64,000 bases of DNA, taken from positions 186,001-250,000 of the forward strand of contig NZ_JBNGOP010000003.1 in the NCBI RefSeq assembly GCF_050589625.1. Reading direction: 5' to 3'. The position numbers and the translations under genes are program-made. Below, piece by piece: positions 32,842 to 40,997 of the stretch; the stretch's first letter is position 1; each line of letters starts with the position of its first letter. The stretch comes from Pelagihabitans sp947500445 (GTDB lineage Bacteria; Bacteroidota; Bacteroidia; Flavobacteriales; Flavobacteriaceae). The notes below the pieces were generated by a model that did no database searches, was not told where the DNA came from, and was given only the letters and a program-made list of their open reading frames with translations.

Positions 32842-32862
32842 GGGTTCTTTATCAAAGAACCC
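32842..32862. repeat. Perfect hairpin in the SemiSWEET-ald intergenic region
   Basis: GGGTTCTTT-ATC-AAAGAACCC is a perfect 9-bp stem with a 3-nt loop and no T-run, so it is not a standard terminator. It lies about 265 bp upstream of the alanine dehydrogenase start. Confidence 0.6.
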
Positions 32863-32921
32863 GAATCGAAATTTGGATTACGTGATATTTAAGAGCATAT
32901 GCCTAGTAATTTTTATAGTAC

Positions 32922-32993
32922 ACCCCTTAAAATAGAGGGGTTCATTAGAATAATTTTATAAAATAAAGCACATACCCCTATTTTTTATAGGGT
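32922..32993. promoter_or_regulatory. Two ACCCCT / AGGGGT inverted repeats upstream of ald
   Basis: The first dyad is ACCCCT-N8-AGGGGT (32922-32941). The second is ACCCCTAT ... ATAGGGT (32974-32993), centred 52 bp on, and a third half-site ACCCCTAAA occurs near 33027. They are followed by an AT-rich stretch and a TTAATTTG -7-like box near 33064. They could be binding sites for a regulator of alanine dehydrogenase or leader hairpins. The gap 32636-33107 otherwise shows no gene. Confidence 0.35.
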
Positions 32994-33107
32994 GCAAATT
33001 AAAATTTTATATGATTTTTATCAGTTACCCCTAAATTTTCATCGAAAAAGTTTTTTAGTTTCTTTAATTTGTTTCAAATTTACCATCGCAATCGAAAACG
33101 GTCGGCT

Positions 33108-34208
33108 ATGGTAATCGGTGTTCCAAAAGAAATTAAAAATAACGAAAGTAGGGTAGGTATGACCCCTGCCGGGGTGTTCGAACTTGTGAAAAATGGTCAT
33201 ACCGTGTACATACAAGCCTCCGCCGGGGAAGGCAGCGGCTTTGGCGATGCGGACTATAAAAAAGCGGGCGGACTGATCCTTGATACCATAGGTCAGGTGT
33301 ACGCCATGAGCGAAATGATCGTAAAGGTTAAGGAGCCGATTGCCGAGGAGTATGAGCTGGTACAAAAAGACCAAGTGGTGTTCACCTACTTTCATTTTGC
33401 ATCGAGCGAGCCGTTGACCAATGCCATGATACAAAGTAAGGCGGTCTGTATCGCCTATGAAACGGTGGAAGATGAAGAGGGAACCTTGCCCTTGCTTACC
33501 CCTATGTCCGAAGTGGCCGGTCGTATGGCCATTCAACAGGGTGCCAAATACTTGGAGAAACCTGTAAAGGGAAGGGGGGTATTGCTAGGTGGTGTGCCCG
33601 GTGTGGCTCCGGGAAAAGTATTGGTGCTCGGTGCAGGTGTGGTCGGTATTCAGGCGGCAAAAATGGCCGCAGGCCTAGGTGCCCATGTGACCATTCTGGA
33701 TGTGAACATGAAACGGTTGCGGTATGTGAACGATGTAATGCCCCCACATGTGGTCACAGAGTTTTCCAACGAATTCAATATTAGAAAACACATCCAAGAC
33801 CACGATCTTATTATAGGGGGCGTGCTTTTGAAAGGTGCCAAGGCCCCAAATTTAATTACCCGCGATATGCTCAAGCTTATGCGGGCAGGTACCGTTATCG
33901 TAGATGTAGCGGTAGATCAAGGCGGTTGCGTGGAAACCACCCGCCCCACTACACATGAAGACCCCGTTTACATTATCGACGATGTGGTGCATTATTCCGT
34001 GGCCAACATGCCGGGAGCGGTACCCTATACCTCTACTATGGCCTTAACGAACGTTACCCTGCCCTACGTGCTCCAATTGGCAAATAAAGGATGGGAAAAA
34101 GCCGTGGAAACGGACGCCGCTTTACAAAAAGGACTGAATATCGTAAAAGGAAAAGTGGTATACCAAGAAATTGCCCAAGCCTTTGGTCGGGAGACCGCCA
34201 TGGCATAA
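33108..34208 (+). CDS. ald: Alanine dehydrogenase
   Basis: A 366-residue NAD-dependent enzyme interconverting L-alanine with pyruvate plus ammonia. Signatures: MVIGVPKEIKNNESRVGMTP (with the substrate-binding Arg/Lys region), FTYFHFASSEPLTNAM, GRGVLLGGVPGVAPGKVLVLGAGVVGIQAAKMA (Rossmann GAGVVG), IVDVAVDQGGCVETTRPTTH and YSVANMPGAVPYTSTMALTN. The longer TTG frame from 33069 is rejected because MVIGVPKE is the standard start. The repeat-rich 470-bp leader upstream may carry its control sites. Confidence 0.96.
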   Translation: MVIGVPKEIKNNESRVGMTPAGVFELVKNGHTVYIQASAGEGSGFGDADYKKAGGLILDTIGQVYAMSEMIVKVKEPIAEEYELVQKDQVVFTYFHFASSEPLTNAMIQSKAVCIAYETVEDEEGTLPLLTPMSEVAGRMAIQQGAKYLEKPVKGRGVLLGGVPGVAPGKVLVLGAGVVGIQAAKMAAGLGAHVTILDVNMKRLRYVNDVMPPHVVTEFSNEFNIRKHIQDHDLIIGGVLLKGAKAPNLITRDMLKLMRAGTVIVDVAVDQGGCVETTRPTTHEDPVYIIDDVVHYSVANMPGAVPYTSTMALTNVTLPYVLQLANKGWEKAVETDAALQKGLNIVKGKVVYQEIAQAFGRETAMA

Positions 34209-34228
34209 AAACGTACATTTTGTCAGTT

Positions 34229-34551
34229 ATACCATTTTTGCTTTAAAATCACCCAAATAAAAGCCACCATTTTTTGCTTAGACGAAAACGAAAAATTAAT
34301 GCCATTTTAACTTTGAAATGGCACGTATAAAAATTGGATTATTTTTTCGGTATTCAAGGCGAAAAACCTAAGCATAGCTGTAGCTACGGTTATTTTTTTT
34401 AACGAAGAATAACTGAAAAAGAAACTATTTATTAGTGCTATTTCAAGGTTAAAAAGGTATACACATAGTGGTAGCTACGGCTGTTTTTTATATTGAAGTA
34501 TAAACGTAAAAGGGTAATTTTTAATAGATAATTTTAAGGTAGAAATGGGAT
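34229..34551. repeat. Family A element (reverse copy A3) split by a nested family B element
   Basis: Positions 34229-34299 and 34461-34551 together reproduce, in reverse orientation, a family A element: left part ATACCATTTTTGCTTTAAAA with ACCCAAATAAAAG and TTTTTTGCTTAGACG, right part GTAGCTACGGCTG ... GGTAATTTTTAATAG ... AAGGTAGAAATGG. Removing 34300-34460 leaves 162 bp, the size of the intact copies at 38059 and 58177. The remaining gap 34209-34677 holds no gene. Confidence 0.75.
34300..34460. repeat. MITE-like element, family B, copy 1 (nested)
   Basis: A 161-bp element with the ends ATGCCATTTTAACTTTGAAA and GGTTAAAAAGGTAT, and the family core AGCATAGCTGTAGCTACGG. It is the reverse complement of the type copy at 58014-58175. 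It interrupts family A copy A3, so it inserted later. Confidence 0.75.
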
Positions 34552-34677
34552 TGCAAAGGCCCTGCCCCTTCCTGTTGACTAATTCGGGAAGAATGGCGGG
34601 GTTTTTGTTTGCTATATTCAGTACTATCGGAACAGGAATCTTTAGTATCTTTAAGTATAATTTAAACACGAAACATT

Positions 34678-35373
34678 ATGATGGGCTATTATATACTGAT
34701 CGGAGCGATCGCTTTGGTAAGCTGGCTGGTAAGCAGTAAGTTAAAGAGCAAGTTCAAACACTATAGTCAGGTACATTTACAAAATGGCATGAGCGGTGCC
34801 GAAATCGCCGAAAAAATGTTGGCGGACCATGGCATCCGCGATGTGAAAGTAGTATCGACGGGCGGAATGCTGACAGATCACTACAACCCCTCCAACAAAA
34901 CGGTAAACCTCAGTGAAGGGGTCTATAGCCAACGAAACGCTGCCGCTGCGGCCGTGGCTGCTCATGAAGTGGGCCATGCGGTGCAGCATGCACAGGCCTA
35001 TCAGTGGCTGACCATGCGTTCTAAGCTGGTGCCGGTGGTTCAAGTGACTTCCGGAATGAGTATGTGGGTGGTGTTCGGTGGACTGATGCTGGGCGCGGCC
35101 GCAGGCGTCGGTCTAGGGTACTGGGTAGCCGTTGCAGGATTGGTAATGATGGCCATGGCGACACTGTTCAGCTTTATTACCTTGCCCGTGGAATATGATG
35201 CCAGCAATAGGGCATTGGCCTGGTTAAAATCCAAAAACATCGTAACACAACAGGAATATAAGGGTTCGGAAGATGCCTTAAAATGGGCGGCACGAACCTA
35301 TTTGGTCGCTGCCATTGGTTCATTGGCCACCTTGGTCTACTGGGGCATGCAAGTATTGGGTGGCAGGGATTAA
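34678..35373 (+). CDS. Neutral zinc metallopeptidase (YugP-like)
   Basis: A 231-residue membrane metallopeptidase. It has an N-terminal helix (GYYILIGAIALVSWLVSS), the zinc motif AAVAAHEVGHAVQHAQ (HEVGH, about 97-101), and two further hydrophobic stretches (MWVVFGGLMLGAAAGVGLGYW, VAGLVMMAMATLFSFITLP). The downstream EYDASNRALAWL segment supplies the third ligand region typical of the YugP/DUF-Zn-peptidase family. Its substrates are unknown. A strong terminator follows at 35403. Confidence 0.92.
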   Translation: MMGYYILIGAIALVSWLVSSKLKSKFKHYSQVHLQNGMSGAEIAEKMLADHGIRDVKVVSTGGMLTDHYNPSNKTVNLSEGVYSQRNAAAAAVAAHEVGHAVQHAQAYQWLTMRSKLVPVVQVTSGMSMWVVFGGLMLGAAAGVGLGYWVAVAGLVMMAMATLFSFITLPVEYDASNRALAWLKSKNIVTQQEYKGSEDALKWAARTYLVAAIGSLATLVYWGMQVLGGRD

Positions 35374-35402
35374 TTTGCGGTAACCATACTTGGTATTATA
35401 CA

Positions 35403-35431
35403 AAATCCCGTTCGGTACTGAACGGGATTTT
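35403..35431 (+). terminator. Intrinsic terminator after the metallopeptidase gene
   Basis: The stem AAATCCCGTTC / GAACGGGATTT with a short loop GGTACT and a T-rich tail, 30 nt after the stop codon. The rest of the gap up to 35621 shows nothing recognisable. Confidence 0.85.
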
Positions 35432-35621
35432 ATATGTACTAGCTGTCACCTGCGCGTCTGGGCAAGTTCAATGCCCTAGGGTCATAATAGTATTGGTGAT
35501 GCGATTTCTTCCGGAAAACCGGTCCAAAAATTCACCGGCAAAGGTGGTTCCGATAGCCCTTAGGTTTCGGAAAGATGCCTATCAATTGTGACAGCGCCGT
35601 ATTTATAAAATCAAAGCGTTG

Positions 35622-36092
35622 CTATATGGTAATCTGCCGGTCGATTTGCTGGGCCAGGGAGATAAAGGTTTCCGTTCTGGACACCCCTTCGATCTGTTGA
35701 ATTTCGTTGTTCAGCACCTGCATTAAATGTTCATTGTCCCGACAGAGGATCTTTACCAAAATGGACCAATTGCCGGTGGTGTAGTGGCATTCCAGTACTT
35801 CCGGGATTTTCTTTAGCTGTTTTACCGCCATAGGGTTGCTCATGGCCTTGTCCAAATAAATACCCACATAGGCCATTGTGGTGTATCCCATCACCTTGGC
35901 ATTAACGATGAATTTAGAGCCCACCAACAGACCGGATGCTTCCAATTTGCGTAGCCGTTGATGGATGGCCGCACCTGAAATACCAATATTACGGGCAATC
36001 TCCAGCACGGGTTTTCGCGCATCCGCCATTAAAAAACGAAGGATTTTTTTGTCAATGCCGTCTATCTTAAGTTTTTCCTTAGGCGATTTCAT
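35622..36092 (-). CDS. Lrp/AsnC family transcriptional regulator
   Basis: A 156-residue regulator with an N-terminal winged HTH (LKIDGIDKKILRFLMADARK, LEIARNIGISGAAIHQRLRKLEASGLL) and a C-terminal RAM/AsnC ligand domain (MAYVGIYLDKAMSNPMAVKQ, VLECHYTTGNWSILVKILC). These proteins sense amino acids and often form octamers. It lies 102 bp downstream of a saccharopine dehydrogenase-like gene on the same strand, consistent with control of lysine or related amino-acid metabolism; the target is inferred. Confidence 0.93.
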   Translation of the reverse strand: MKSPKEKLKIDGIDKKILRFLMADARKPVLEIARNIGISGAAIHQRLRKLEASGLLVGSKFIVNAKVMGYTTMAYVGIYLDKAMSNPMAVKQLKKIPEVLECHYTTGNWSILVKILCRDNEHLMQVLNNEIQQIEGVSRTETFISLAQQIDRQITI

Positions 36093-36194
36093 AAAAATGG
36101 TTTCATATTTCCTTTAAAAATAACCATTTTGTAATAAATAGTAACAAACCTATGAGGTTTGCCAAGAAAAGGGGGTTCGCCGGGGTACTACCGG

Positions 36195-37565
36195 TCAGTT
36201 GGAAACGGAATCGGGATTATACCCTAAATAGGGCACTTCAAATTCCTTAAAAATGACTCCATAAGCCTCTAAGGCTTTTAGTATGGGAAGATAGACCTCT
36301 TTGGTGATGGGGATTTGTACTCCCGGGGTGGTGATTTTACGGTTTAAAATAAGTAGTGTGGCGATAGCTACCGGTAGGCCCACGGTTTTGGCCATTGCCG
36401 TATGGGTGTCGGATTCCCCGATAACCACCATATTAGCGTCTATTTGATGCTTTTCGCCCTTGAGCTCAAATCCGAACTTATGGTACATGACGATCATGTC
36501 CTTATCCGCTTTCCCTAAGGTCCAACATTCCTCTAGTATATGCTGCAATGCTTGGGCCGGTGACGCATTTTTTAGGGGAATTGTCTTTTCGGAGTTAAAA
36601 AGGTCAAGGGCCACCAGTTTGTCCCACATTCGGTCGTCCTGATCGATTTTTAAATAATGCCGCAGTTTGAGTTCCACCGAGTCTGTGGGGGAGTAGGGTA
36701 AAAAGAGATTTACAAAATCACGATAGGGCATTCCCTCTGAGTTCTCAATAACATAGCTATCATCGGTCATCCCCAACTGTACAAACATGTTCCAAGCCTT
36801 TGAAAATCCCACGCGCCGCATGGTTCCCCGATACAGCGTAAGCACATTTTCGAGACCGTACGCTTCCCGATAATCGAGCGAGTCCCTATTGGCGTAACCC
36901 TCAAAACGTCCATAACCTTCGATTTCAAAAAACTCCGTTCTGCGAAACAGCCTTTGGTAGGGAATGTATTTGTAGGTGCCCTCCTGGATAAATTTGGCCG
37001 CTCCGCCTTGGCCGGCCAGTACCACGTTTCGGGGGTTCCAGGTGAATTTATAGTTCCAGGGATTGTCGTCGCTTTCGGGGGCGACCAGGCCTCCGGTAAA
37101 CGATTCGAACAACAGCATTTTTCCCCCTTGATCGCGAATACGGTCGATTACCTGCATGGCGCTCATATGATCGATTCCCGGGTCCAGACCGATTTCATTC
37201 ATGAACACCAATCCTTTTTTCTTGGCTTCTTCGTCAAGTTCCTTAATTTCCTTACTCACATAGGAAGCTGTTACCAGATGCTTTTCAAAAGCGATACAAT
37301 CCGTGGCAACGGTTATATGAAAACGTGCCGGTAGCATGGAAACGACGATATCCGCCCCGCGGATCGCTTTTTTGCGCTGCGCAGCGTCAAAAATGTCGAG
37401 TCGGACCACCTGGCATGCTTCATGTGTCCTGATATGCTGCGCAATACGCTCGGGGTTTAGCTCCCCAATGGTCAGCGACAATTTTTCGGAAGCCGACTTT
37501 TCCAAAAAGTAATCCAATAAGTAGGAAGTCGATTTTCCCGCTCCTAGCACCAGTATGTTTCGCAT
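36195..37565 (-). CDS. Saccharopine dehydrogenase-like (LYS9 type) oxidoreductase
   Basis: A 456-residue protein. The N-terminal Rossmann motif NILVLGAGKSTSYLLDYF, VVRLDIFDA, GADIVVSMLPARFHITVATDC and the NEIGLDPGIDHMSAMQVID segment match the saccharopine dehydrogenase (glutamate-forming) family. The large inserted domain SFTGGLVAPESDDNPWNYKFTW is also typical. It would act in lysine degradation (saccharopine to alpha-aminoadipate semialdehyde plus glutamate), or as a carboxynorspermidine synthase-like relative. It is likely regulated by the neighbouring Lrp gene. Confidence 0.9.
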   Translation of the reverse strand: MRNILVLGAGKSTSYLLDYFLEKSASEKLSLTIGELNPERIAQHIRTHEACQVVRLDIFDAAQRKKAIRGADIVVSMLPARFHITVATDCIAFEKHLVTASYVSKEIKELDEEAKKKGLVFMNEIGLDPGIDHMSAMQVIDRIRDQGGKMLLFESFTGGLVAPESDDNPWNYKFTWNPRNVVLAGQGGAAKFIQEGTYKYIPYQRLFRRTEFFEIEGYGRFEGYANRDSLDYREAYGLENVLTLYRGTMRRVGFSKAWNMFVQLGMTDDSYVIENSEGMPYRDFVNLFLPYSPTDSVELKLRHYLKIDQDDRMWDKLVALDLFNSEKTIPLKNASPAQALQHILEECWTLGKADKDMIVMYHKFGFELKGEKHQIDANMVVIGESDTHTAMAKTVGLPVAIATLLILNRKITTPGVQIPITKEVYLPILKALEAYGVIFKEFEVPYLGYNPDSVSN

Positions 37566-37651
37566 TCTTTTTTGAGTATTAAGTACCTTTGTCTAACGGT
37601 TCCCTAAGGTATCAAATTGTTATATTTTTAAAAATATTACATACTAAAGTT

Positions 37652-38038
37652 ATGAACAGAACAATATTGGTTACTGGTATCGTATTCGGAGGACTTGCAG
37701 TCGTTTTAGGGGCCTTTGCCGCACACGGGTTGGAAGCACTTTTAAAACCGGACCAGATCGAAACTTTTGAAACTGGTGTACGCTATCAAATGTACCATGC
37801 ATTATTGTTGCTGCTTGTTGGGGGTCTTCAGCAAATACCCGCCCCGCAAAAAAAATGGGTATACTGGTCGTTGACAGCGGGAATCCTTCTTTTTTCCTTT
37901 TCCATTTACGCTTTGGCGACCAATACGCTTACCGCCTTTGATTTTAAGGTTATTGGTTTTATCACCCCTTTGGGCGGCGTTTTATTGATTTTGGGTTGGG
38001 TCGTATTCGCACTGCGGGTTATGCGCTACGTAAAATAG
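37652..38038 (+). CDS. DUF423 family small membrane protein
   Basis: A 128-residue inner-membrane protein with four hydrophobic helices (ILVTGIVFGGLAVVLGAFAAHG, YHALLLLLVGGLQ, WSLTAGILLFSFSIYALA, VIGFITPLGGVLLILGWVVFAL). The pattern GAFAAHGLEALL ... TGVRYQMYHALLLL ... GGVLLILGWV is the DUF423 signature. The start at 37652 (MNRTILVTG) is preferred over the GTG/TTG extension from 37589. Its function is unknown. A family A repeat element begins 21 bp after its stop. Confidence 0.9.
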   Translation: MNRTILVTGIVFGGLAVVLGAFAAHGLEALLKPDQIETFETGVRYQMYHALLLLLVGGLQQIPAPQKKWVYWSLTAGILLFSFSIYALATNTLTAFDFKVIGFITPLGGVLLILGWVVFALRVMRYVK

Positions 38039-38058
38039 TGTGGTATTCTTCCGTTATT

Positions 38059-38219
38059 ATACCATTTCTACCTTGAAATTAGCCATTAAAAATTGCCCTT
38101 TTCCGCTAATACTTCAAAATAAAAAACAACCGTAGCTACGGCTATGCTTGATTTTTCTTTTTCGTCCAAGCAAAAAATGGCTGCTTTTTATTTGGGTAAT
38201 TTCAAAGCAAAAATGGTAT
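38059..38219. repeat. MITE-like element, family A, copy 1
   Basis: A 161-bp element with terminal inverted repeats ATACCATTTCTACCTTGAAA and TTTCAAAGCAAAAATGGTAT, and the internal core CCGTAGCTACGGCTATGCTT. It is the same length as copy A2 at 58177-58337 and closely similar along it. It occupies half of the gap between the DUF423 and pckA genes (38039-38388); the rest shows no gene. Confidence 0.85.
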
Positions 38220-38388
38220 TAGGGTTTCTTGGCGCATTGTGGGGATGTCATCCATGGACCGTTCTTGAGGTTTTCCTTTCCGCCGCTTTGGATTTGGCAA
38301 TCTTTCCAGAGCGAATTTCTTTTAAAATTATCTCATTTAGCGGTCAATTTGTGATAATTTTACAGGATAACCGCTTTACAACACGAAT

Positions 38389-39999
38389 ATGTCAAAAAAC
38401 ACACCTTCCACAATCTCTTTAGCGTCTTACGGCATAGGCCATCAACGGGTTCATTATCAGTATAGTTCGGAGCTGTTGCACCAGCATGTCCTGGAAAAGG
38501 GTATGGGCCGGGAAGCATCTTCGGGCGCATTGGCCATAAATACGGGTGAATTTACCGGGCGTTCCCCTAAGGATCGGTTTATCGTAAAAGATGCCATTAC
38601 TGCCGACAAGATATGGTGGGGCGACATCAACATCCCGTTCGAACCATCCAAATTTGATGCCTTGTACGATAAGGTTATTGCCTATTTGAATGAAAAAGAA
38701 CTGTATGTTCGGGACTGCTACGCCTGTGCCGATGACAATTATCGGATGAATATTCGGGTAATCAACGAATATCCGTGGTCAAATTTGTTTGCTTATAATA
38801 TGTTCATTCGGCCGACCGCCGAGGAACTACGAAATTTCGACCCTTCCTGGACGGTGATCAACGCTCCCGGGTTTATGGCGGATGCCGAAATTGACGGTAC
38901 GCGCCAACACAACTTTGCCATTTTGAATTTTACCAGAAAGATAGCGTTGATCGGCGGTACCGGGTATACCGGGGAGATTAAAAAAGGCATCTTTTCGGCA
39001 TTGAACTTTATTCTTCCGGTGGAAAAGAACACCCTGCCGATGCATTGCTCGGCCAATGTGGGGGACGATGGAAAGACCGCTATTTTTTTCGGGCTTTCCG
39101 GAACTGGAAAAACCACCTTGTCCACGGACGCCTCGCGAAAGCTTATCGGTGACGACGAGCATGGATGGAACAACGAAAACGCGGTCTTTAATTTTGAAGG
39201 GGGATGTTATGCCAAAGTGATCAACCTGTCCCAAGAAAAGGAACCGGAGATTTTTGGCGCCATTAAAAAGGGTGCCCTTCTGGAGAACGTGGTCATGAAC
39301 GACGCCGGGGAAGTTGATTTTGGCGACACTTCCATAACCCAAAATACGAGGGTGAGCTATCCGATATATCACATCGAGAATGTAAAAAGACCCTCTTTGG
39401 GGAACGACCCAAAAAACATTTTCTTCCTAACCGCCGATGCCTTTGGCGTGTTGCCTCCCATATCAAAACTGACGCCTAGCCAGGCGGCGTACCATTTTAT
39501 ATCGGGTTATACCGCAAAAGTAGCGGGAACGGAGGCTGGTGTAGTGGAGCCGGTACCGTCTTTTTCCGCCTGTTTTGGAGCGCCGTTTATGCCGTTGCAT
39601 CCCGCGAAATATGCGGAAATGTTAAGCAAAAAAATGCAGGAAAGCGGTGTGAACGTATGGCTGGTGAATACGGGTTGGACCGGCGGTCCCTATGGCGTGG
39701 GGACCCGCATGAAATTGTCCTATACCCGCGCAATGATCAATGCGGTATTGAACGGGGAACTGGGCCTTTATTCTTATGACGACTACCACATTCACTCGGT
39801 ATTCGGGGTGGCGCAACCGCGCAGTTGTCCCGGTGTTCCAAAAGAGGTGCTTAGCCCAAGGGCTACCTGGAACGATGATGAGGCCTACTATACCACCGCT
39901 TTTAAGCTGACGAACGCTTTCCGTGAAAACTTTAAAAAGTTTGAAGCTTACGCCAGTGAGGAAATTCGAAGGGGCGGACCACAGCGGTACGCTTTTTAA
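38389..39999 (+). CDS. pckA: Phosphoenolpyruvate carboxykinase (ATP)
   Basis: A 536-residue gluconeogenic enzyme converting oxaloacetate plus ATP to PEP, CO2 and ADP. The family motifs are intact: NTGEFTGRSPKDRFIV, the kinase-1a/P-loop FGLSGTGKTTLSTD, the metal-binding IGDDEHGWNNENAVFNFEGG and the C-terminal WLVNTGWTGGPYGVGTRM. The substrate arginine context FTGRSPKD is present. Length is normal. A bidirectional terminator (40193-40228) separates it from convergent hemD. Confidence 0.97.
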   Translation: MSKNTPSTISLASYGIGHQRVHYQYSSELLHQHVLEKGMGREASSGALAINTGEFTGRSPKDRFIVKDAITADKIWWGDINIPFEPSKFDALYDKVIAYLNEKELYVRDCYACADDNYRMNIRVINEYPWSNLFAYNMFIRPTAEELRNFDPSWTVINAPGFMADAEIDGTRQHNFAILNFTRKIALIGGTGYTGEIKKGIFSALNFILPVEKNTLPMHCSANVGDDGKTAIFFGLSGTGKTTLSTDASRKLIGDDEHGWNNENAVFNFEGGCYAKVINLSQEKEPEIFGAIKKGALLENVVMNDAGEVDFGDTSITQNTRVSYPIYHIENVKRPSLGNDPKNIFFLTADAFGVLPPISKLTPSQAAYHFISGYTAKVAGTEAGVVEPVPSFSACFGAPFMPLHPAKYAEMLSKKMQESGVNVWLVNTGWTGGPYGVGTRMKLSYTRAMINAVLNGELGLYSYDDYHIHSVFGVAQPRSCPGVPKEVLSPRATWNDDEAYYTTAFKLTNAFRENFKKFEAYASEEIRRGGPQRYAF

Positions 40000-40007
40000 G
40001 GAAGCCT

Positions 40008-40182
40008 ATTACCATTTTTACCTTAAACCCGCTTTATGCATTAGAAAATCTATTACAGCTTCCATCTACTTCAAAATATGGTGCTGCGCTACATTTAAAA
40101 ATGTCATATTTTATCGCAGCTAAAAGCTTCATTACGAAGTTTTAATGCATAATCCGGGTTAAAATTACCTATTAAAAATTGC
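40008..40182. repeat. Truncated family A element (A5) carrying a nested hairpin element
   Basis: ATTACCATTTTTACCTT at 40008 and AAATTACCTATTAAAAATTG near 40162-40181 are the two sides of the left part of family A. Between them, 40026-40160 is a 135-bp inverted-repeat element with the ends AACCCGCTTTATGCATTA and TAATGCATAATCCGGGTT. The far half of the A element is missing. Confidence 0.55.
40026..40160. repeat. 135-bp hairpin element nested in family A fragment
   Basis: About 20-bp imperfect terminal inverted repeats, with further internal complementary segments (GCTGCG / CGCAGC and ACTTCGTAATGAAGC-like), so a single strand could fold into an extended cruciform. No ORF. No second copy was found in the window. 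Confidence 0.5.
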
Positions 40183-40192
40183 CGAGAAACGC

Positions 40193-40228
40193 AAAAAACC
40201 CTTTTAGCATTGCTAAAAGGGTTTTTTT
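40193..40228. terminator. Bidirectional terminator between pckA and hemD
   Basis: A nearly perfect palindrome, AAAAAACCCTTTTAGCA ... TGCTAAAAGGGTTTTTT, with A-run and T-run on both sides, placed between two convergent genes. It would work in both directions. Confidence 0.9.
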
Positions 40229-40245
40229 AAATGTTTGGATAAGTA

Positions 40246-40992
40246 CTATTTTTTATTCGCTTCGGTGATATACTTTCGCAATGCCATGGTCATCGAAGGC
40301 GTATCCGGAGTCGGGGCCTTAATATCGATCCGGAGGCCCGCATCGGTAGCGGCGGTTACCGTTGAGTTTCCAAAAACGGCTATTCGCGTGTCGTTCTGTT
40401 CAAAATCGGGAAAGTTTTTAAGAAGCGACTCTATTCCCGACGGGCTGAAAAACACCAGAATGTCATAATAAACATCGCGCAGATCGGATAGGTCGCTAAT
40501 GACCGTTCTGTAAAAAATTCCACGGGTCCAATTCACGCCAAGTTTATCCAGTGTTTCGGGAACGACCGGCTTTAAGGAATCGGATGAGGGCAATAGAAAG
40601 GTTTCGCCCTTGTACTTTTTAAACATGGGTACCATGTCGATAAAGTTCATTTTACCCACATATATTTTTCTTTTGCGGTACACCACATATTTTTGAAGGT
40701 AGTATGCAACCGCTTCCGATTGGCAGAAATACTTCATGGTGTCCGGAACCTTAAAACGCATTTCTTCCGCAAGGCGAAAATAATGGTTTACAGCATTTCT
40801 GCTGGTCAGGATAATGGCGGTGTAGTTTTTAAGGTCGATTTTTTGTTGACGAACTTCTTTGGCATCAACGCCTTCCACATGAATGAAAGGTCTAAAGTCT
40901 ACCTTAACTTTCTCCTTATCTATTAGTCGTGCGTAAGGAGAATTCTCCATTTTCGGTTCTGGTTGGGATACCAAAATCGTCTTTACTTTCAT
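40246..40992 (-). CDS. hemD: Uroporphyrinogen-III synthase
   Basis: A 248-residue HemD-type protein cyclising hydroxymethylbilane to uroporphyrinogen III in heme biosynthesis. Family features are low in identity but visible: KTILVSQPEPKMENSPY at the N-terminus, AIILTSRNAVNHYFRLAEE, YFCQSEAVAYYLQKYV and the C-terminal DILVFFSPSGIESLLKNFP followed by RIAVFGNSTVTAATDAGLR. The hemD-DUF4271-glycosyltransferase order is common in flavobacteria. It is 5 nt downstream of DUF4271 on the same strand. Confidence 0.9.
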   Translation of the reverse strand: MKVKTILVSQPEPKMENSPYARLIDKEKVKVDFRPFIHVEGVDAKEVRQQKIDLKNYTAIILTSRNAVNHYFRLAEEMRFKVPDTMKYFCQSEAVAYYLQKYVVYRKRKIYVGKMNFIDMVPMFKKYKGETFLLPSSDSLKPVVPETLDKLGVNWTRGIFYRTVISDLSDLRDVYYDILVFFSPSGIESLLKNFPDFEQNDTRIAVFGNSTVTAATDAGLRIDIKAPTPDTPSMTMALRKYITEANKK

Positions 40993-40997
40993 AGTTT

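Noticed and set aside
34545..34739. A 64-codon ORF just before the metallopeptidase
   Set aside because: It overlaps the peptidase start in another frame and begins in a repeat end; no coding signal.
38144..38422. A 92-codon ORF across the pckA upstream region
   Set aside because: It runs through a family A element and into the pckA start in another frame; the sequence is repeat-derived and not gene-like.
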